Of a stretch of DNA of 64,000 nt, positions 23,395 to 31,908 are shown one piece after another (position 1 is the first letter of the stretch; every line of letters starts with the position of its first letter). The translations under genes and the position numbers were made by a program. The DNA is from Elusimicrobiota bacterium (GTDB lineage: Bacteria > Elusimicrobiota > Elusimicrobia > Elusimicrobiales > UBA9959). The notes under the pieces are model-generated. The model had not been told where the DNA came from. It worked only from the letters and a program-made list of their open reading frames with translations, and searched no databases. The stretch is from assembly GCA_016234365.1 (NCBI GenBank), contig JACRER010000016.1:21804-85803 (forward strand). The letters are read 5' to 3'.

Positions 23395-25427
23395 ATGGTT
23401 CCTTTGGCAATCATTCGAATACTGACAATCTCTTTAGGGTTCCCGTTTGCTATTAAATTGAAATAATCTTTGAGAGTCGCCACCCGTGTATTATTATTGC
23501 CTGGGTCATTTATATAAATTGCATCACCACATTTCTTCGTGACCACAACAAAATGTGTGCGCCCCACCCTGGAGGTACTATATAACTCCAAAACAACGGG
23601 GTTGTCATTTTTCAACCCAGCATCCAACAACGAGTTCAGTTGCGCGGCCGTGCCAGTTGTTTTTTTATATTGCACAGCAACCCCGCTCGCTGTTATCGCG
23701 TCGACCATTGCGGGCAGATACACAGACTTACCATCAAACCCCCCCGGAGTGTTCTTCAGCGTTTTATTTAATTCGCCTGGATCCGTGTTGTAGCCCTGCT
23801 TTTTAACAACTTGTGCGGCAGCAGTTAACAAGCATCCTAATGCACCTATTTTCTGGGTTGTGTGATCGTAATCATCATCCCACCAGGTGTTCATACCGTC
23901 GTCATACTGCTTCCAGTTCGGCACACCGGCCACTTCCACGCAGGTCTCCGCCGAGACGCAGTTGGACAAGCCGGAAATGTTTCCCGCCTCATCCGCCGTC
24001 TTCAGCGCGAAAAAATACGTCGTCGCGGGCGAAAGCCCCTTTACAATGAACGTCTCCGCGGAACCGGCTGCCTGCGGGACAGAAACGTCTTGGGCTCGTA
24101 CGGCGGCGGCGAACTCTGCGTCCGTCGTTATCTGCCCGGCCGCGCTATACCCTAAATCATATGAGGCGGCTGTCCCCGTGTTCCCATCGTCGCCGGGCGC
24201 GGTCCAGGCCAAAGTGATCGTATCTCTGGAGACGGCCGTGACGGACAGGCTAGTGACGGCGGCGGGAGGAGCGGCGTCCTCTTCCCCGCCTTGGCTCCAG
24301 GACTCCAGGTAGAATTCGTCGAATCCGCTGTCGGTGTTCCAGGTGTGATAGCCGGCTATGCGCATGTTCAGGTCGTCGTCCACATAAACCGTTTCCAGAC
24401 TGCCCTCGTCCGGCTTTTGCAGTATCAGCGGGTTCCAGGCGGAAGAGCCGTCAGCGTTAAGCTTCGTTACGGCTGGGGCCCACGTATCCTTCATATTGCC
24501 GGCGATGTACGCGGCGCCGGCCTTGTCCACGGCCACCGCTTTGGGCCAGGACCAGTTATCGAAAGCCGTAATGAACACAGGCTCCGACCACACGCCGGAA
24601 CCGTTCACCCGCCGGATAGAGAATCCCGCCGCACCGTCGCCGACTATTTCGTTACCGATAAAAACCATGCCGCCGGTCGGATCGCCGCCGGCTTTGAGCT
24701 GCGGCGATTCGTCGAAGGCGGCGTCCTTCAGATATTCGCCTTCCAGTTGGCCGAGGCCGGGAGTGTACTTGAGCATGAAATACCTGTAAGTATAGTCGTC
24801 CTTACAGGAATAGCCTCCCACTAAAACCTCCCCAGAAGCGCTTATATGCACTCCGCCGGAAGGGATAGCCGCGCCGGAACAAGTCTGCTGGTCTACGGGA
24901 AAATATTCCTGCTCGCCGGCCAGTTCCAACTCCGGACTATAACGGAATGTCACGGTTTTATACCTGCCTGCTGATTGGTCATAGACTGACTCGGCGGCGT
25001 ATATGTTGCCTGCGTCAACGGCGACACCATATCCATCGGGCCAGTAACCGGGCCCGCTATAAGGCAGCGAAACGCTGCCCGAGAGATTACCACCGGCATC
25101 ATACTTCATCAACTGAGCGGTTTTGGCCCCGAGGTCTGAAAAAGAAACGTAGGCGTTCCCAGATCCGTCGACGGCCAGGGCGGTCGCGTAACCCCAGCTG
25201 CCGCTCAACTGCGCGGTCCAGGCCGACTTCCCGCCGGACACCAGCGTGAGCGTCTGGCTGCCCAACAGATAAATCCCCGCGGGGGCCTGCGCCGCACCCA
25301 CAAAGTAATCGTAAGTCCCGGCCATGTCGAATACCGCACGCGCTGCCAGTTCAGGGAACGCCGCCTGCAATACCGACGGCGCGACCATGGACAGCGCGGC
25401 GAAGAGAAGAGTGGCGTGCCGTCTCAT
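23391..25427 (-). CDS. Exported multidomain protein with fibronectin III and C39-like peptidase domains
   Basis: 678 residues from the ATG at 25427. A signal peptide is followed by a repeat region to about 390 with propeller-like strands (VAVDGSGNAYVSFSD, VAVDKAGAAYIAGN). A fibronectin type III domain spans about 390-495 (PAAVTSLSVTAVSRDTITLAW through TTYFFALKTADEAGN). A C39-like papain-fold domain covers 499-678. It has Gln in PNWKQYDD, Cys532 in GALGCLLTAAAQ, His625 in RTHFVVV and Asp641 in INDPG, a plausible catalytic set. It may cleave peptides outside the cell, but the substrate is unknown. The C39 part is AT-richer than the rest. It is coupled by ATGA overlaps to both neighbours. Confidence 0.8.
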   Translation of the reverse strand: MRRHATLLFAALSMVAPSVLQAAFPELAARAVFDMAGTYDYFVGAAQAPAGIYLLGSQTLTLVSGGKSAWTAQLSGSWGYATALAVDGSGNAYVSFSDLGAKTAQLMKYDAGGNLSGSVSLPYSGPGYWPDGYGVAVDAGNIYAAESVYDQSAGRYKTVTFRYSPELELAGEQEYFPVDQQTCSGAAIPSGGVHISASGEVLVGGYSCKDDYTYRYFMLKYTPGLGQLEGEYLKDAAFDESPQLKAGGDPTGGMVFIGNEIVGDGAAGFSIRRVNGSGVWSEPVFITAFDNWSWPKAVAVDKAGAAYIAGNMKDTWAPAVTKLNADGSSAWNPLILQKPDEGSLETVYVDDDLNMRIAGYHTWNTDSGFDEFYLESWSQGGEEDAAPPAAVTSLSVTAVSRDTITLAWTAPGDDGNTGTAASYDLGYSAAGQITTDAEFAAAVRAQDVSVPQAAGSAETFIVKGLSPATTYFFALKTADEAGNISGLSNCVSAETCVEVAGVPNWKQYDDGMNTWWDDDYDHTTQKIGALGCLLTAAAQVVKKQGYNTDPGELNKTLKNTPGGFDGKSVYLPAMVDAITASGVAVQYKKTTGTAAQLNSLLDAGLKNDNPVVLELYSTSRVGRTHFVVVTKKCGDAIYINDPGNNNTRVATLKDYFNLIANGNPKEIVSIRMIAKGTI

Positions 25428-25963
25428 TGCCACGTCCTTATAAAGACCATATTCCCGGAAGTCTCTATCGGTTCCTTGCCTGCCCTGTACGCCCGCACCT
25501 TGTACGCGCAGGTTCCGTTGGGGGTGTTCTCCGAAGCGAAACGGTACTCGTAGACATACGCGCCGTTGATGTTTTTTGGAGCGTCGGTTATCGTCGCCTC
25601 TTCAAGGAGCGCTCCGGAACCGTCGAAGATCTTCACTTCCACTTTGTCCGCCAGGCCAGCTTCAATATGTATCACGGGATGCTTCATGCCTATGGCAGGA
25701 TTAGGCTGGGCATAGACCAGGCGGAACTTGAAAGCCCTGGCGGCTGCTTCGGTCCTGGCGGATTTTATGGTTGCGCGCCGGGCCTCGAACTTCTCACGCC
25801 CCTTAAGAATGGCGCCTATGTGGCTGCGATACGCCGCCGGGGCCGCCGTGGACTTATAAATTTCGTAAAGTTTATCGGTTTTTTTGTCAGCGGCATGAAA
25901 ATCCCCTACGGAACCAATGAACAGCAAAACAAATATAAATACGATGCTGGCGATTTTTTCCAT
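25424..25963 (-). CDS. Exported protein with a FlgD-like Ig domain, first gene of the operon
   Basis: 179 residues from the ATG at 25963 (MEKIASIVFIFVLLFIG), preceded by a G-rich ribosome site; a GTG at 25981 would add six residues. It has a signal peptide and a helical middle. A C-terminal beta domain reads AQPNPAIGMKHPVIHIEA then KVEVKIFDGSGALL and GAYVYEYRF. This pattern resembles FlgD-type Ig or secretion-sorting domains (xPNP, KV.I.D..G, Y.Y.F). It may act as an attachment module for the C39 protein encoded directly downstream, with which it overlaps by 4 nt. That role is inferred from context. Confidence 0.65.
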   Translation of the reverse strand: MEKIASIVFIFVLLFIGSVGDFHAADKKTDKLYEIYKSTAAPAAYRSHIGAILKGREKFEARRATIKSARTEAAARAFKFRLVYAQPNPAIGMKHPVIHIEAGLADKVEVKIFDGSGALLEEATITDAPKNINGAYVYEYRFASENTPNGTCAYKVRAYRAGKEPIETSGNMVFIRTWQ

Positions 25964-25990
25964 GCATTCCCCCCGAACCACAAGGCTGAT

Positions 25991-26018
25991 ACTATAACTT
26001 ACCTTCCGGCACTGTCAA
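25991..26018 (-). promoter_or_regulatory. Promoter of the exported C39-peptidase operon
   Basis: TTGACA (26013-26018), a 16-bp spacer and TATAGT (25991-25996) on the minus strand, 28 bp upstream of the first ATG. It is the closest match to the sigma-70 consensus that I noticed in the window. Confidence 0.8.
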
Positions 26019-26020
26019 AT

Positions 26021-26029
26021 TGTTATAAT
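26021..26029 (+). promoter_or_regulatory. Extended -10 promoter for the fluoride-riboswitch transcript
   Basis: TGTTATAAT combines an extended -10 TGn with a perfect TATAAT (26024-26029). It lies 8 bp before the riboswitch begins, so transcription would start at about its first base. Confidence 0.65.
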
Positions 26030-26037
26030 TTATCCAC

Positions 26038-26103
26038 GGCGATGATGTCCGCCGCCCCGGCCCGACGGGGGAACCGCGCGCGAGCGCTGATGACCTCTAC
26101 CCC
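26038..26103 (+). ncRNA. Fluoride riboswitch aptamer (crcB motif)
   Basis: The sequence begins GGCGATGATGTCCGCC, continues with a GC hairpin and a GAACCGC segment, and ends GCGCTGATGACCTCTACC. The GGxGATG start and the CTGATGxCCTCT end are the conserved fluoride-riboswitch landmarks. The end of the aptamer overlaps the left arm of an intrinsic terminator, as expected for a switch that opens expression when fluoride binds. The controlled gene is a cation/proton antiporter, one of the transporter classes known to lie behind this riboswitch. Confidence 0.88.
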
Positions 26104-26125
26104 TCAAGGTAGAGGTCTTTGTTTT
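26092..26125 (+). terminator. Riboswitch-controlled intrinsic terminator
   Basis: GACCTCTACC (26092-26101) pairs perfectly with GGTAGAGGTC (26108-26117) and is followed by TTTGTTTT. The left arm includes bases of the aptamer 3' end, so fluoride binding and termination are mutually exclusive. Confidence 0.85.
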
Positions 26126-26139
26126 CGTGGAGATTAATT

Positions 26140-27267
26140 ATGGAACCTGACAAGATACCGCTGATAGCCGGGCTGCTGGTCTTCGCGGCCAGCGTCCTGA
26201 GCCTGAAACTGGGCGTCTCGGTAGCCATCTTCGAACTGCTGCTGGGCACCGCCGCCGGAAGCCTTGGCCTTGCCGCGCCCGACTGGATGACCTATATCGC
26301 CGGGTTCGGCGGCATAGTGCTGACCTTCCTGGCCGGCGCGGAAGTCGACTCAAAACTGCTCAGGGAAAACTTCCGGCAGGCCGCGGCCATCGGCACCCTG
26401 TCCTTCCTGGCCCCGTTAGCCGCAGGCGCGCTTTTCTGCCATTACGCCGCGGGCTGGAGCCGCGAAGCCTCGCTCATAGCCGGCATCGCCCTGTCTGAAA
26501 CTTCGCTCGCGGTGGTTTATTCCGTGCTGACGGAAACCGGCCTTGGCAGGACCAGGACCGGCAAGATGCTGATGGCCTGCACCTTTCTAACCAACACGCT
26601 CACAGCCCTGGCGCTCAGCGTCGCCTTCCTGAAACCCGGTCTCTATACGCTGGTCTTCCTGGGGGCCTGCGGCACTTTCCTGCTGTTCGCTGGCCGCATT
26701 TCCGCCTGGCTGATGAGCCGCCCGGCCCTGGCCGGTAAAACCGTAGAGCCGGAGATAAAATATATTTTCGCGGCGCTCCTGGCTTTCGTCTACCTGGCCG
26801 AGCTCGGAGCAGGGCAGGCCATGCTGCCGTCTTTCCTGTTCGGCCTGGCGCTGGCCCCGCAGCTTTCCGGCGCGCACGCGCCCGTAAAGGAGCGCCTGCG
26901 CACGGTGGCCTACGCTTTCATAACTCCGTTCTTCTTCATCGCGGCCGGCATGAAAGTTTCCCCGGCCGCGCTGATGGGCGCCGCCGGGCTCTTTGTCGCG
27001 CTGTTGCTGGTAAAGCAGGCGGCCAAATTCGCCGGGGTCTATTTCCTGGCGGCCAAATTTTTTCCCCGGGAGCGGGGCCGCTTCACGCTGCTCATGTCCA
27101 CGGGTCTTACCTTCGGTCTGATGGCCGCCATGTACGGGGCCAGGGCCGGCCTGCTGGACGCAGGGCAGTATTCGCTCTTGACCGGCGTGCTGCTGGCCAG
27201 CGCGGTCCTGCCCACCTTTGTGGCGCAGCGCTGGTTCCTGCCCGTCGAGGGCGAGGATATAGTCTAG
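26140..27267 (+). CDS. Cation/proton antiporter under fluoride control
   Basis: 375 residues from the ATG at 26140, preceded by GGAG. An upstream TTG frame begins inside the terminator and is rejected. The protein is a polytopic membrane protein with about 11-13 helices and CPA2/KefB-like features: the FLAGAEVDSKLLRENF segment, EASLIAGIALSETSLAVVYSVLTETGL, and FFFIAAGMKVSP. The Asp/Glu in membrane segments would carry protons. There is no cytoplasmic RCK domain. With the riboswitch, it probably helps the cell cope with fluoride or the acid stress that comes with HF entry. The 3' end overlaps the converging SUMF1-fold gene by 4 nt. Confidence 0.88.
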   Translation: MEPDKIPLIAGLLVFAASVLSLKLGVSVAIFELLLGTAAGSLGLAAPDWMTYIAGFGGIVLTFLAGAEVDSKLLRENFRQAAAIGTLSFLAPLAAGALFCHYAAGWSREASLIAGIALSETSLAVVYSVLTETGLGRTRTGKMLMACTFLTNTLTALALSVAFLKPGLYTLVFLGACGTFLLFAGRISAWLMSRPALAGKTVEPEIKYIFAALLAFVYLAELGAGQAMLPSFLFGLALAPQLSGAHAPVKERLRTVAYAFITPFFFIAAGMKVSPAALMGAAGLFVALLLVKQAAKFAGVYFLAAKFFPRERGRFTLLMSTGLTFGLMAAMYGARAGLLDAGQYSLLTGVLLASAVLPTFVAQRWFLPVEGEDIV

Positions 27268-28331
27268 CGCGTCTTGCCGGCAGCGTCCTCTTCGGCGAGG
27301 CGCTCCATTTCTGCTTTGCCGGCCGCGCAGCGAAAGCCTATATCGTCGTTGGCCCTGGAGCTGCTGGCGCGGTTGCCGGAGCGCAGCGAATCCGCGTCAA
27401 AGTCCCAGGAGCCGCCGCGGATAGAGTTTTCCCGGCCTGTAGCCGGCCCCGCCGGGGCGATGCGCTCGCTGGCGGCGTAATACCCTTTTCCGTAGAAGTC
27501 CGAAGTCCACTCCCACACGTTGCCGTGCATGTCATAAAGTCCAAAAGCGTTCGGCTTCAGGGCCCCGACCGGGTGCGGGAGGCCGCCGGAGTTCCCTTCA
27601 TACCAGGCGTACCCGCCAAGGCCCGCCGCGGAATCGCCAAAACTGTAAGCGCTCCCGGAACCGGCGCGGGCGGCGGTTTCCCATTCGGCCTCGGTCGGCA
27701 GCCGTTTCCCCAACCGCGCGCAGTAGGCGGCGGCGTCTTTTACGGTCACGCCCATCACCGGGCAGTTCGGACAGGCCGCCATCAGGCCTTCGTCGCGCTT
27801 ATAATGCGTAGCGGTGCCGGCCTGCACGCTGAACTTACTTCCCGGCTTAGCCCATTCCGGGAAATTGGCCTGTGTCTCTTCCGCAAATTTGAAGTAATCC
27901 GCCATGGTCGCCTCGCGAGCGTCCACATAGAACGCCGACAGCCTTACCGTGTGGAGAGGGTGTTCATCCGGGTCTCCCGCGCCTTCCGGAGACCCTACCT
28001 GGTACTCGCCTCCGGGTATCAGCGCCATGCCGGCGGTCCGGGTTTTCAGCGTAGTCAACCGCTTTTGAAGAAGGAACTCATCCGCGGAGCCCAGACAGCC
28101 GCCGCATGCGGCCGCGCCCGCCGGGGAAACTATGAACGCGATTTTCTCCTCGTTGAGCCCCCTGGGCGGCGCCGGCTGCGGCGCGGCCGCTGCGCCTTTG
28201 CCGGACTCCCGCCAGAAAAAAACCGAAGCCGCCAGCGCCAGGAGGGAAACCGCCAGATAGACCGGGAACCCCGCCGGCTTTGGCGCAAGGTGTTTGCCGC
28301 AATGCGGGCAGGCGTCGTGAGGCTTGCTCAT
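27264..28331 (-). CDS. Membrane-anchored SUMF1/FGE-fold protein with zinc ribbon
   Basis: 355 residues. An N-terminal CPHCGKHL is half of a zinc ribbon, and a transmembrane helix lies at about 22-41. The SUMF1 (FGE-sulfatase) domain spans about 100-345: MALIPGGEYQVGSPEG, YFKFAEE, RLPTEAEWETAARAG, GLYDMHGNVWEWTSD, IRGGSWDFD and DIGFRCAAG. The Cys pair used by true formylglycine-generating enzymes is absent where expected (SGNRASSSRANDD), so sulfatase maturation is unlikely. The fold is used for many binding or oxidase roles. It is the last gene of the ferritin-fhs operon and overlaps the antiporter gene tail to tail. Confidence 0.8.
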   Translation of the reverse strand: MSKPHDACPHCGKHLAPKPAGFPVYLAVSLLALAASVFFWRESGKGAAAAPQPAPPRGLNEEKIAFIVSPAGAAACGGCLGSADEFLLQKRLTTLKTRTAGMALIPGGEYQVGSPEGAGDPDEHPLHTVRLSAFYVDAREATMADYFKFAEETQANFPEWAKPGSKFSVQAGTATHYKRDEGLMAACPNCPVMGVTVKDAAAYCARLGKRLPTEAEWETAARAGSGSAYSFGDSAAGLGGYAWYEGNSGGLPHPVGALKPNAFGLYDMHGNVWEWTSDFYGKGYYAASERIAPAGPATGRENSIRGGSWDFDADSLRSGNRASSSRANDDIGFRCAAGKAEMERLAEEDAAGKTR

Positions 28332-28361
28332 GTTGTTACCTCGTGATGTTAAGTGCGGCCT

Positions 28362-30035
28362 TCAGAACAGGCCGGTGATGTTGCCTTCGGCGTCGATGTC
28401 GATGTTCTCGGAAGCGGGGTGCTCCGGCAGGCCGGGCATGCGCATGATGTCGCCGGTGATGGGGATAATGAATCCCGCGCCGGAGGCTATCTCTATCTCG
28501 CGCACGGTGACCACAAAATCCTTGGGCCGGCCTATCAGGTCCGGGTTATCCGAAAGGGATTTCTGAGTCTTGGCTATGCAGACCGGCAGTTTGTCCAGGC
28601 CCAGGCCGGTTATCTTTTCCAGGTCCTTCTTGGCCTTGGCCGTGTAGTCGATATGTTTTGCGCCGTACATCTTGCCCGCAATGGCCTCTATCTTCTTTTC
28701 TACGGGCCACTCCCACTCGTAGACCGGCTTGAAGCCGCAGGTCTTTTTGGCGTCCACGGTGGCGGCTACTATTTCCGCCAGTTCCACCGCGCCGGCGCCG
28801 CCGCGGCCCCACACGTCGGCCACGGCCACGGGCACGCCAAGCTGGGCGCACTTGGCCTTTACCACCGCTATTTCCTCGTCGGTGTCGGAAGTGAACTTAT
28901 TCAGCGCTATCACGGGGGAGAGTTCGAACTGCTTCATGTTCTCCACGTGCTTCTCCAGGTTCTCCAGACCCCTCTTTACAGCGGCCGGGTCGGGCTTGCC
29001 CAGTTCCTTCAGGCCCACGCCGCCGTGGTACTTGAGCGCGCGCACCGTGGCCACCAGCACCGCGGCGCTGGGGCAAAGACCCGCATAGCGGCACTTGATG
29101 TCCAGGAATTTTTCCGCGCCCAGTTCGAAAGCGAAGCCGGCCTCGGTCACGACGTAGTCGGAAAGACTCAGCCCCATACGGGTGGCTATGATGGAGTTGC
29201 AGCCGTGCGCGATGTTGGCGAACGGTCCGCCGTGGATGATGGCCGGCGTGCCCTCGGAAGTCTGCACCAGGTTGGGCATCAGCGCGTCTTTCAGGAGCGC
29301 CGCCATGGCGCCGTGGGCCTTGAGGTCGCGCGCGTACACCGGCTTGCGGTCGTAGGTATAACCGACGAAAATGTTGCCCAATTTTTCCTTAAGATGCTGC
29401 AGATCGTTGGACAGGCAGAAGATGGCCATCACTTCGGAAGCGGCCACTATGTCGAAGCCGGTCTCGCGCGGCACGCCGCTCATGGTGCCGCCCAGCCCCA
29501 CTATGATCTTGCGCAGGGAGCGGTCGTTCATGTCCATCACGCGCTTCCAGGTTACGGTGCGCGGGTCCAGGCCGAGGTTGCTCTTCTTGTTCTGGATATT
29601 GTTGTCGATGATGGCGGCCAGCAGGTTATGCGCCTTCTCTATGGCCGCGAAGTCGCCGGTGAAGTGGAGGTTGATGTCCTCCATGGGCAGCACCTGCGAG
29701 CGGCCGCCGCCGGTGGCGCCGCCCTTTATGCCGAACACCGGGCCGAGCGACGGCTCGCGCAGCACGACGGTGGTCTTCTTCCCTATCCGGTTGAGACCCA
29801 GCGTCAGGCCTATTGAAACGGTGGTCTTGCCCTCTCCGGCCGGGGTGGGCGAGATGGCCGAGACCAGCACCAGCTTCCCAGTTTTCGCCTTCTCGGGGTT
29901 TATCAGTTTGAGCGGCAGCTTGGCCTTATACTTGCCGAAATAGTGCAGTTCTTCGGCCGGAACGCCGAGCAGCGCGGCGATCTCGTCGATATGTTTGAGC
30001 TTTATAGTGCGGGCTATTTCAATATCCGTAGGCAT
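28362..30035 (-). CDS. fhs: Formate-tetrahydrofolate ligase
   Basis: 557 residues, matching the usual length. It makes 10-formyl-THF from formate, THF and ATP in the cytoplasm, feeding one-carbon metabolism. The N-terminal segment has the ATP loop SPTPAGEGKTT at about residue 67. FGIKGGATGGGRSQVLPMEDINLHFTGD, ETGFDIVAASEVMA, the FANIAHGCNSI block and the C-terminal GDIMRMPGLPEHPA are highly conserved family stretches. It is 1-2 bp after the zinc-ribbon membrane protein gene in a tight operon. No other Wood-Ljungdahl gene is visible here. Confidence 0.97.
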   Translation of the reverse strand: MPTDIEIARTIKLKHIDEIAALLGVPAEELHYFGKYKAKLPLKLINPEKAKTGKLVLVSAISPTPAGEGKTTVSIGLTLGLNRIGKKTTVVLREPSLGPVFGIKGGATGGGRSQVLPMEDINLHFTGDFAAIEKAHNLLAAIIDNNIQNKKSNLGLDPRTVTWKRVMDMNDRSLRKIIVGLGGTMSGVPRETGFDIVAASEVMAIFCLSNDLQHLKEKLGNIFVGYTYDRKPVYARDLKAHGAMAALLKDALMPNLVQTSEGTPAIIHGGPFANIAHGCNSIIATRMGLSLSDYVVTEAGFAFELGAEKFLDIKCRYAGLCPSAAVLVATVRALKYHGGVGLKELGKPDPAAVKRGLENLEKHVENMKQFELSPVIALNKFTSDTDEEIAVVKAKCAQLGVPVAVADVWGRGGAGAVELAEIVAATVDAKKTCGFKPVYEWEWPVEKKIEAIAGKMYGAKHIDYTAKAKKDLEKITGLGLDKLPVCIAKTQKSLSDNPDLIGRPKDFVVTVREIEIASGAGFIIPITGDIMRMPGLPEHPASENIDIDAEGNITGLF

Positions 30036-30036
30036 A

Positions 30037-30732
30037 TTATGCGGGTCCCATTTCCCCGGGCACAGGGCGGTCCGCTATGCCCAGATAACCCTCTATTTTC
30101 TGTTCCAGGAACAGCGCGTCCTCCGGCTTCTCCATGCCGCTCACCAGTTTCTCGCGCCGCCCACCGGTCAGGACCGCGTCCAGGTTGTACGAATAACTGA
30201 CGCCGTTGCGGCCGCGGGAAAGCTTCTCTTCGCAGAACAACTGTTCTATTTCGATGCGCTGCACCACGCGGTTTCCGGGCCAGGGCAGCGGATAATGCTT
30301 TACGCGTATTTCCGCCGGATTAACGTTTATCCGGGTCCTGTTCAGGAACCCGGCCAGCGTGGTGTAAGTGAGGAACACCCCCACCCCGACGTGCCCCAGC
30401 GGGAACAGTATGGCCATCAGCGGCGCGCCCTTGGTAACGGCCGTAGTATACCAGAAGAACAGGAAGCCGTCCCAGAACACGCAGAAGAAGAGCAGGAACA
30501 GGTACTTGGGGGAGAGCCAGCGCCGCGTTATCACCAGGTCCGCGCCGTCGTTGCCCAGTTCGTAACCGCGCGGCATCGCCACCTGGCGTTTGGCCGCCGG
30601 CTGCACGGCGCCCGGCACCTTGTCCGCAAAGCCGAACACGGCGCCGCACGCGCCGCATTTGGCCATAGCGGACTGGATGTTTATATCCCCGGCCGGCACT
30701 TCCCGGCCGCAGTGCGGGCATTTGAGATTCAT
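30037..30732 (-). CDS. Zinc-ribbon membrane protein, function unknown
   Basis: 231 residues. The N-terminal CPHCGREVPAGDINIQ...CGACGAVF is a four-Cys zinc ribbon (MJ0042-like). Two transmembrane helices at about 75-120 (YLFLLFFCVFWDGFLFFWY and PLMAILFPLGHVGVGVFL) follow. A cytoplasmic beta-rich C-terminal domain with INVNPAEIRVKHYPLPW comes last. This plan is common in proteins of unknown function with a ribbon plus a PH-like or DUF domain. The gene lies 2 bp after the ferritin gene and 1 bp before fhs. Confidence 0.7.
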   Translation of the reverse strand: MNLKCPHCGREVPAGDINIQSAMAKCGACGAVFGFADKVPGAVQPAAKRQVAMPRGYELGNDGADLVITRRWLSPKYLFLLFFCVFWDGFLFFWYTTAVTKGAPLMAILFPLGHVGVGVFLTYTTLAGFLNRTRINVNPAEIRVKHYPLPWPGNRVVQRIEIEQLFCEEKLSRGRNGVSYSYNLDAVLTGGRREKLVSGMEKPEDALFLEQKIEGYLGIADRPVPGEMGPA

Positions 30733-30734
30733 GC

Positions 30735-31268
30735 TTAAGCGGCCTGGGCGCCGCCGGCCGGCAGGGTGCGGTCCACGAACACGCGGGTGGAAAGTTCCTT
30801 ATCCAGCATCAGCAGGCCGTCCTTGGAATCGCCGATGAGCTTGAGTTTCTCGGTTATCTCCGAGGAATTGGCTTCTTCCTCCACCTGCTCGTCCACGAAC
30901 CAGTTGAGCATGCTGGCGGTGGCGTGGTCGCGCTCGGCCAGGGCGATATCCACGATGTTGTTTATCATAGCGGTAACTTTCTGCTCGTGCTCGTAGGCGG
31001 CGGCGAACATCTCCACCGGGGCCTTCCAGTCGGTGCGCACGCCTTCTATGGCCGGCATCACCGGGTGGCCGGCGCGGTCCAGCACGAAGCGGTAGAACTT
31101 GATGGCGTGGGTCATCTCTTCCTGAGCCTGCACGTAAAGCCAGTTCGCCATACCTTTAAGGTTCATCTCCACGCAGCGCGAGGACATCCCAAGGTAAAGG
31201 TAGGCGGAATAGAGTTCCGCGTTTATCTGCTTATTTATCGCGTCTTCCACTTTTTTATTTATTTTCAT
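30735..31268 (-). CDS. ftnA: Ferritin (non-heme)
   Basis: 177 residues of the bacterial ferritin family. It forms a 24-mer cage that oxidises Fe2+ at a di-iron site and stores it as mineral, limiting Fenton chemistry. The ferroxidase ligands are seen as Glu in INAELYSAYLY (about 17), EEMTHAIKFY (Glu 49/50 and His 53), Glu about 94 and the EEEANSSE region near 127-130. No heme-binding Met typical of bacterioferritin is apparent. It is the first gene of a minus-strand operon. With the flavodiiron protein it suggests an anaerobe managing oxygen exposure. Confidence 0.95.
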   Translation of the reverse strand: MKINKKVEDAINKQINAELYSAYLYLGMSSRCVEMNLKGMANWLYVQAQEEMTHAIKFYRFVLDRAGHPVMPAIEGVRTDWKAPVEMFAAAYEHEQKVTAMINNIVDIALAERDHATASMLNWFVDEQVEEEANSSEITEKLKLIGDSKDGLLMLDKELSTRVFVDRTLPAGGAQAA

Positions 31269-31371
31269 GATAGTTACTCCATAAGTTCAAAGCGCACCCG
31301 GGCGGCTACCCGCCCCCCTACCCGCTATGATACTAAAATCTCCGGGTTTTTTCCCCTCCGGGGCCACTGCC

Positions 31372-31401
31372 TTGCTTAACCGCGCGGGCATTTAGGATAA
31401 T
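31372..31401 (+). promoter_or_regulatory. Promoter of the TRAP permease operon, probably leaderless
   Basis: TTGCTT (31372-31377), an 18-bp spacer and GATAAT (31396-31401). The -10 box ends exactly 6 nt before the ATG of the DctQ-like gene, and no ribosome-binding site lies between. Confidence 0.5.
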
Positions 31402-31407
31402 GGACTT

Positions 31408-31908
31408 ATGCGTTTACTTTTCCGGGCTGAAGAATACGTCGTAAAGACTGAAAAGGCCGTAGTAGTGGGGCTCATCTTCCTGATGGTCGCCCTCTCCTTC
31501 TCCCAGGTGCTGCTGCGCATCCTGTTCCACTCCGGCATAGTCTGGCTGGACCCGCTGCTGCGCCACATGGTGCTCTGGGCCGGCCTTACCGGTTCCGCGC
31601 TCGCCGCGCGCTACTCCCACCACTTCGCCCTGGAAGCCTTCGTCAAGTTCGCGCCGAAGTACCTGCACCGCACGCTGGACGTCTTCGCCCACCTGTTCAC
31701 TTCGCTGGCGGCCGCCCTGCTGTTCTACGCCGCTTATAAATTCATCCGCGACGAGTTCGCGGCCGGAGCCGTGGCCTTTTACATCGGGAACTTCGGCGTA
31801 AAGGGCGGCTGGGCCGAAATAATAATCCCCGCCTCGTTCGCCCTTATCGGCTTTCACACGCTGATAGGTATCATACGTCCCAAGGACAACTTCGAGGGGC
31901 CCTTCTGA
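31408..31908 (+). CDS. TRAP transporter small permease (DctQ type)
   Basis: 166 residues with four transmembrane helices (about 17-40, 50-68, 88-112, 132-155). This is the plan of the small DctQ subunit that holds the DctM transport subunit. The motif VVLLRILFHSGIVWLDPLLRHMVLW-like region (residues about 34-57) matches the family, including the conserved W-x-D/E-E/P segment after helix 1. It shares one base with the start of dctM (TGATG). The binding protein and TatT-like lipoprotein that would complete the system are 9 kb upstream in another operon. Confidence 0.87.
   Translation: MRLLFRAEEYVVKTEKAVVVGLIFLMVALSFSQVLLRILFHSGIVWLDPLLRHMVLWAGLTGSALAARYSHHFALEAFVKFAPKYLHRTLDVFAHLFTSLAAALLFYAAYKFIRDEFAAGAVAFYIGNFGVKGGWAEIIIPASFALIGFHTLIGIIRPKDNFEGPF

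Noticed and set aside
26119..26139. TTG start extending the antiporter
   Set aside because: It falls in the T-run of the riboswitch terminator. The ATG at 26140 has a ribosome-binding site.
27264..28331. True formylglycine-generating enzyme
   Set aside because: The fold is present, but the Cys pair required for sulfatase maturation is missing in the expected segment.
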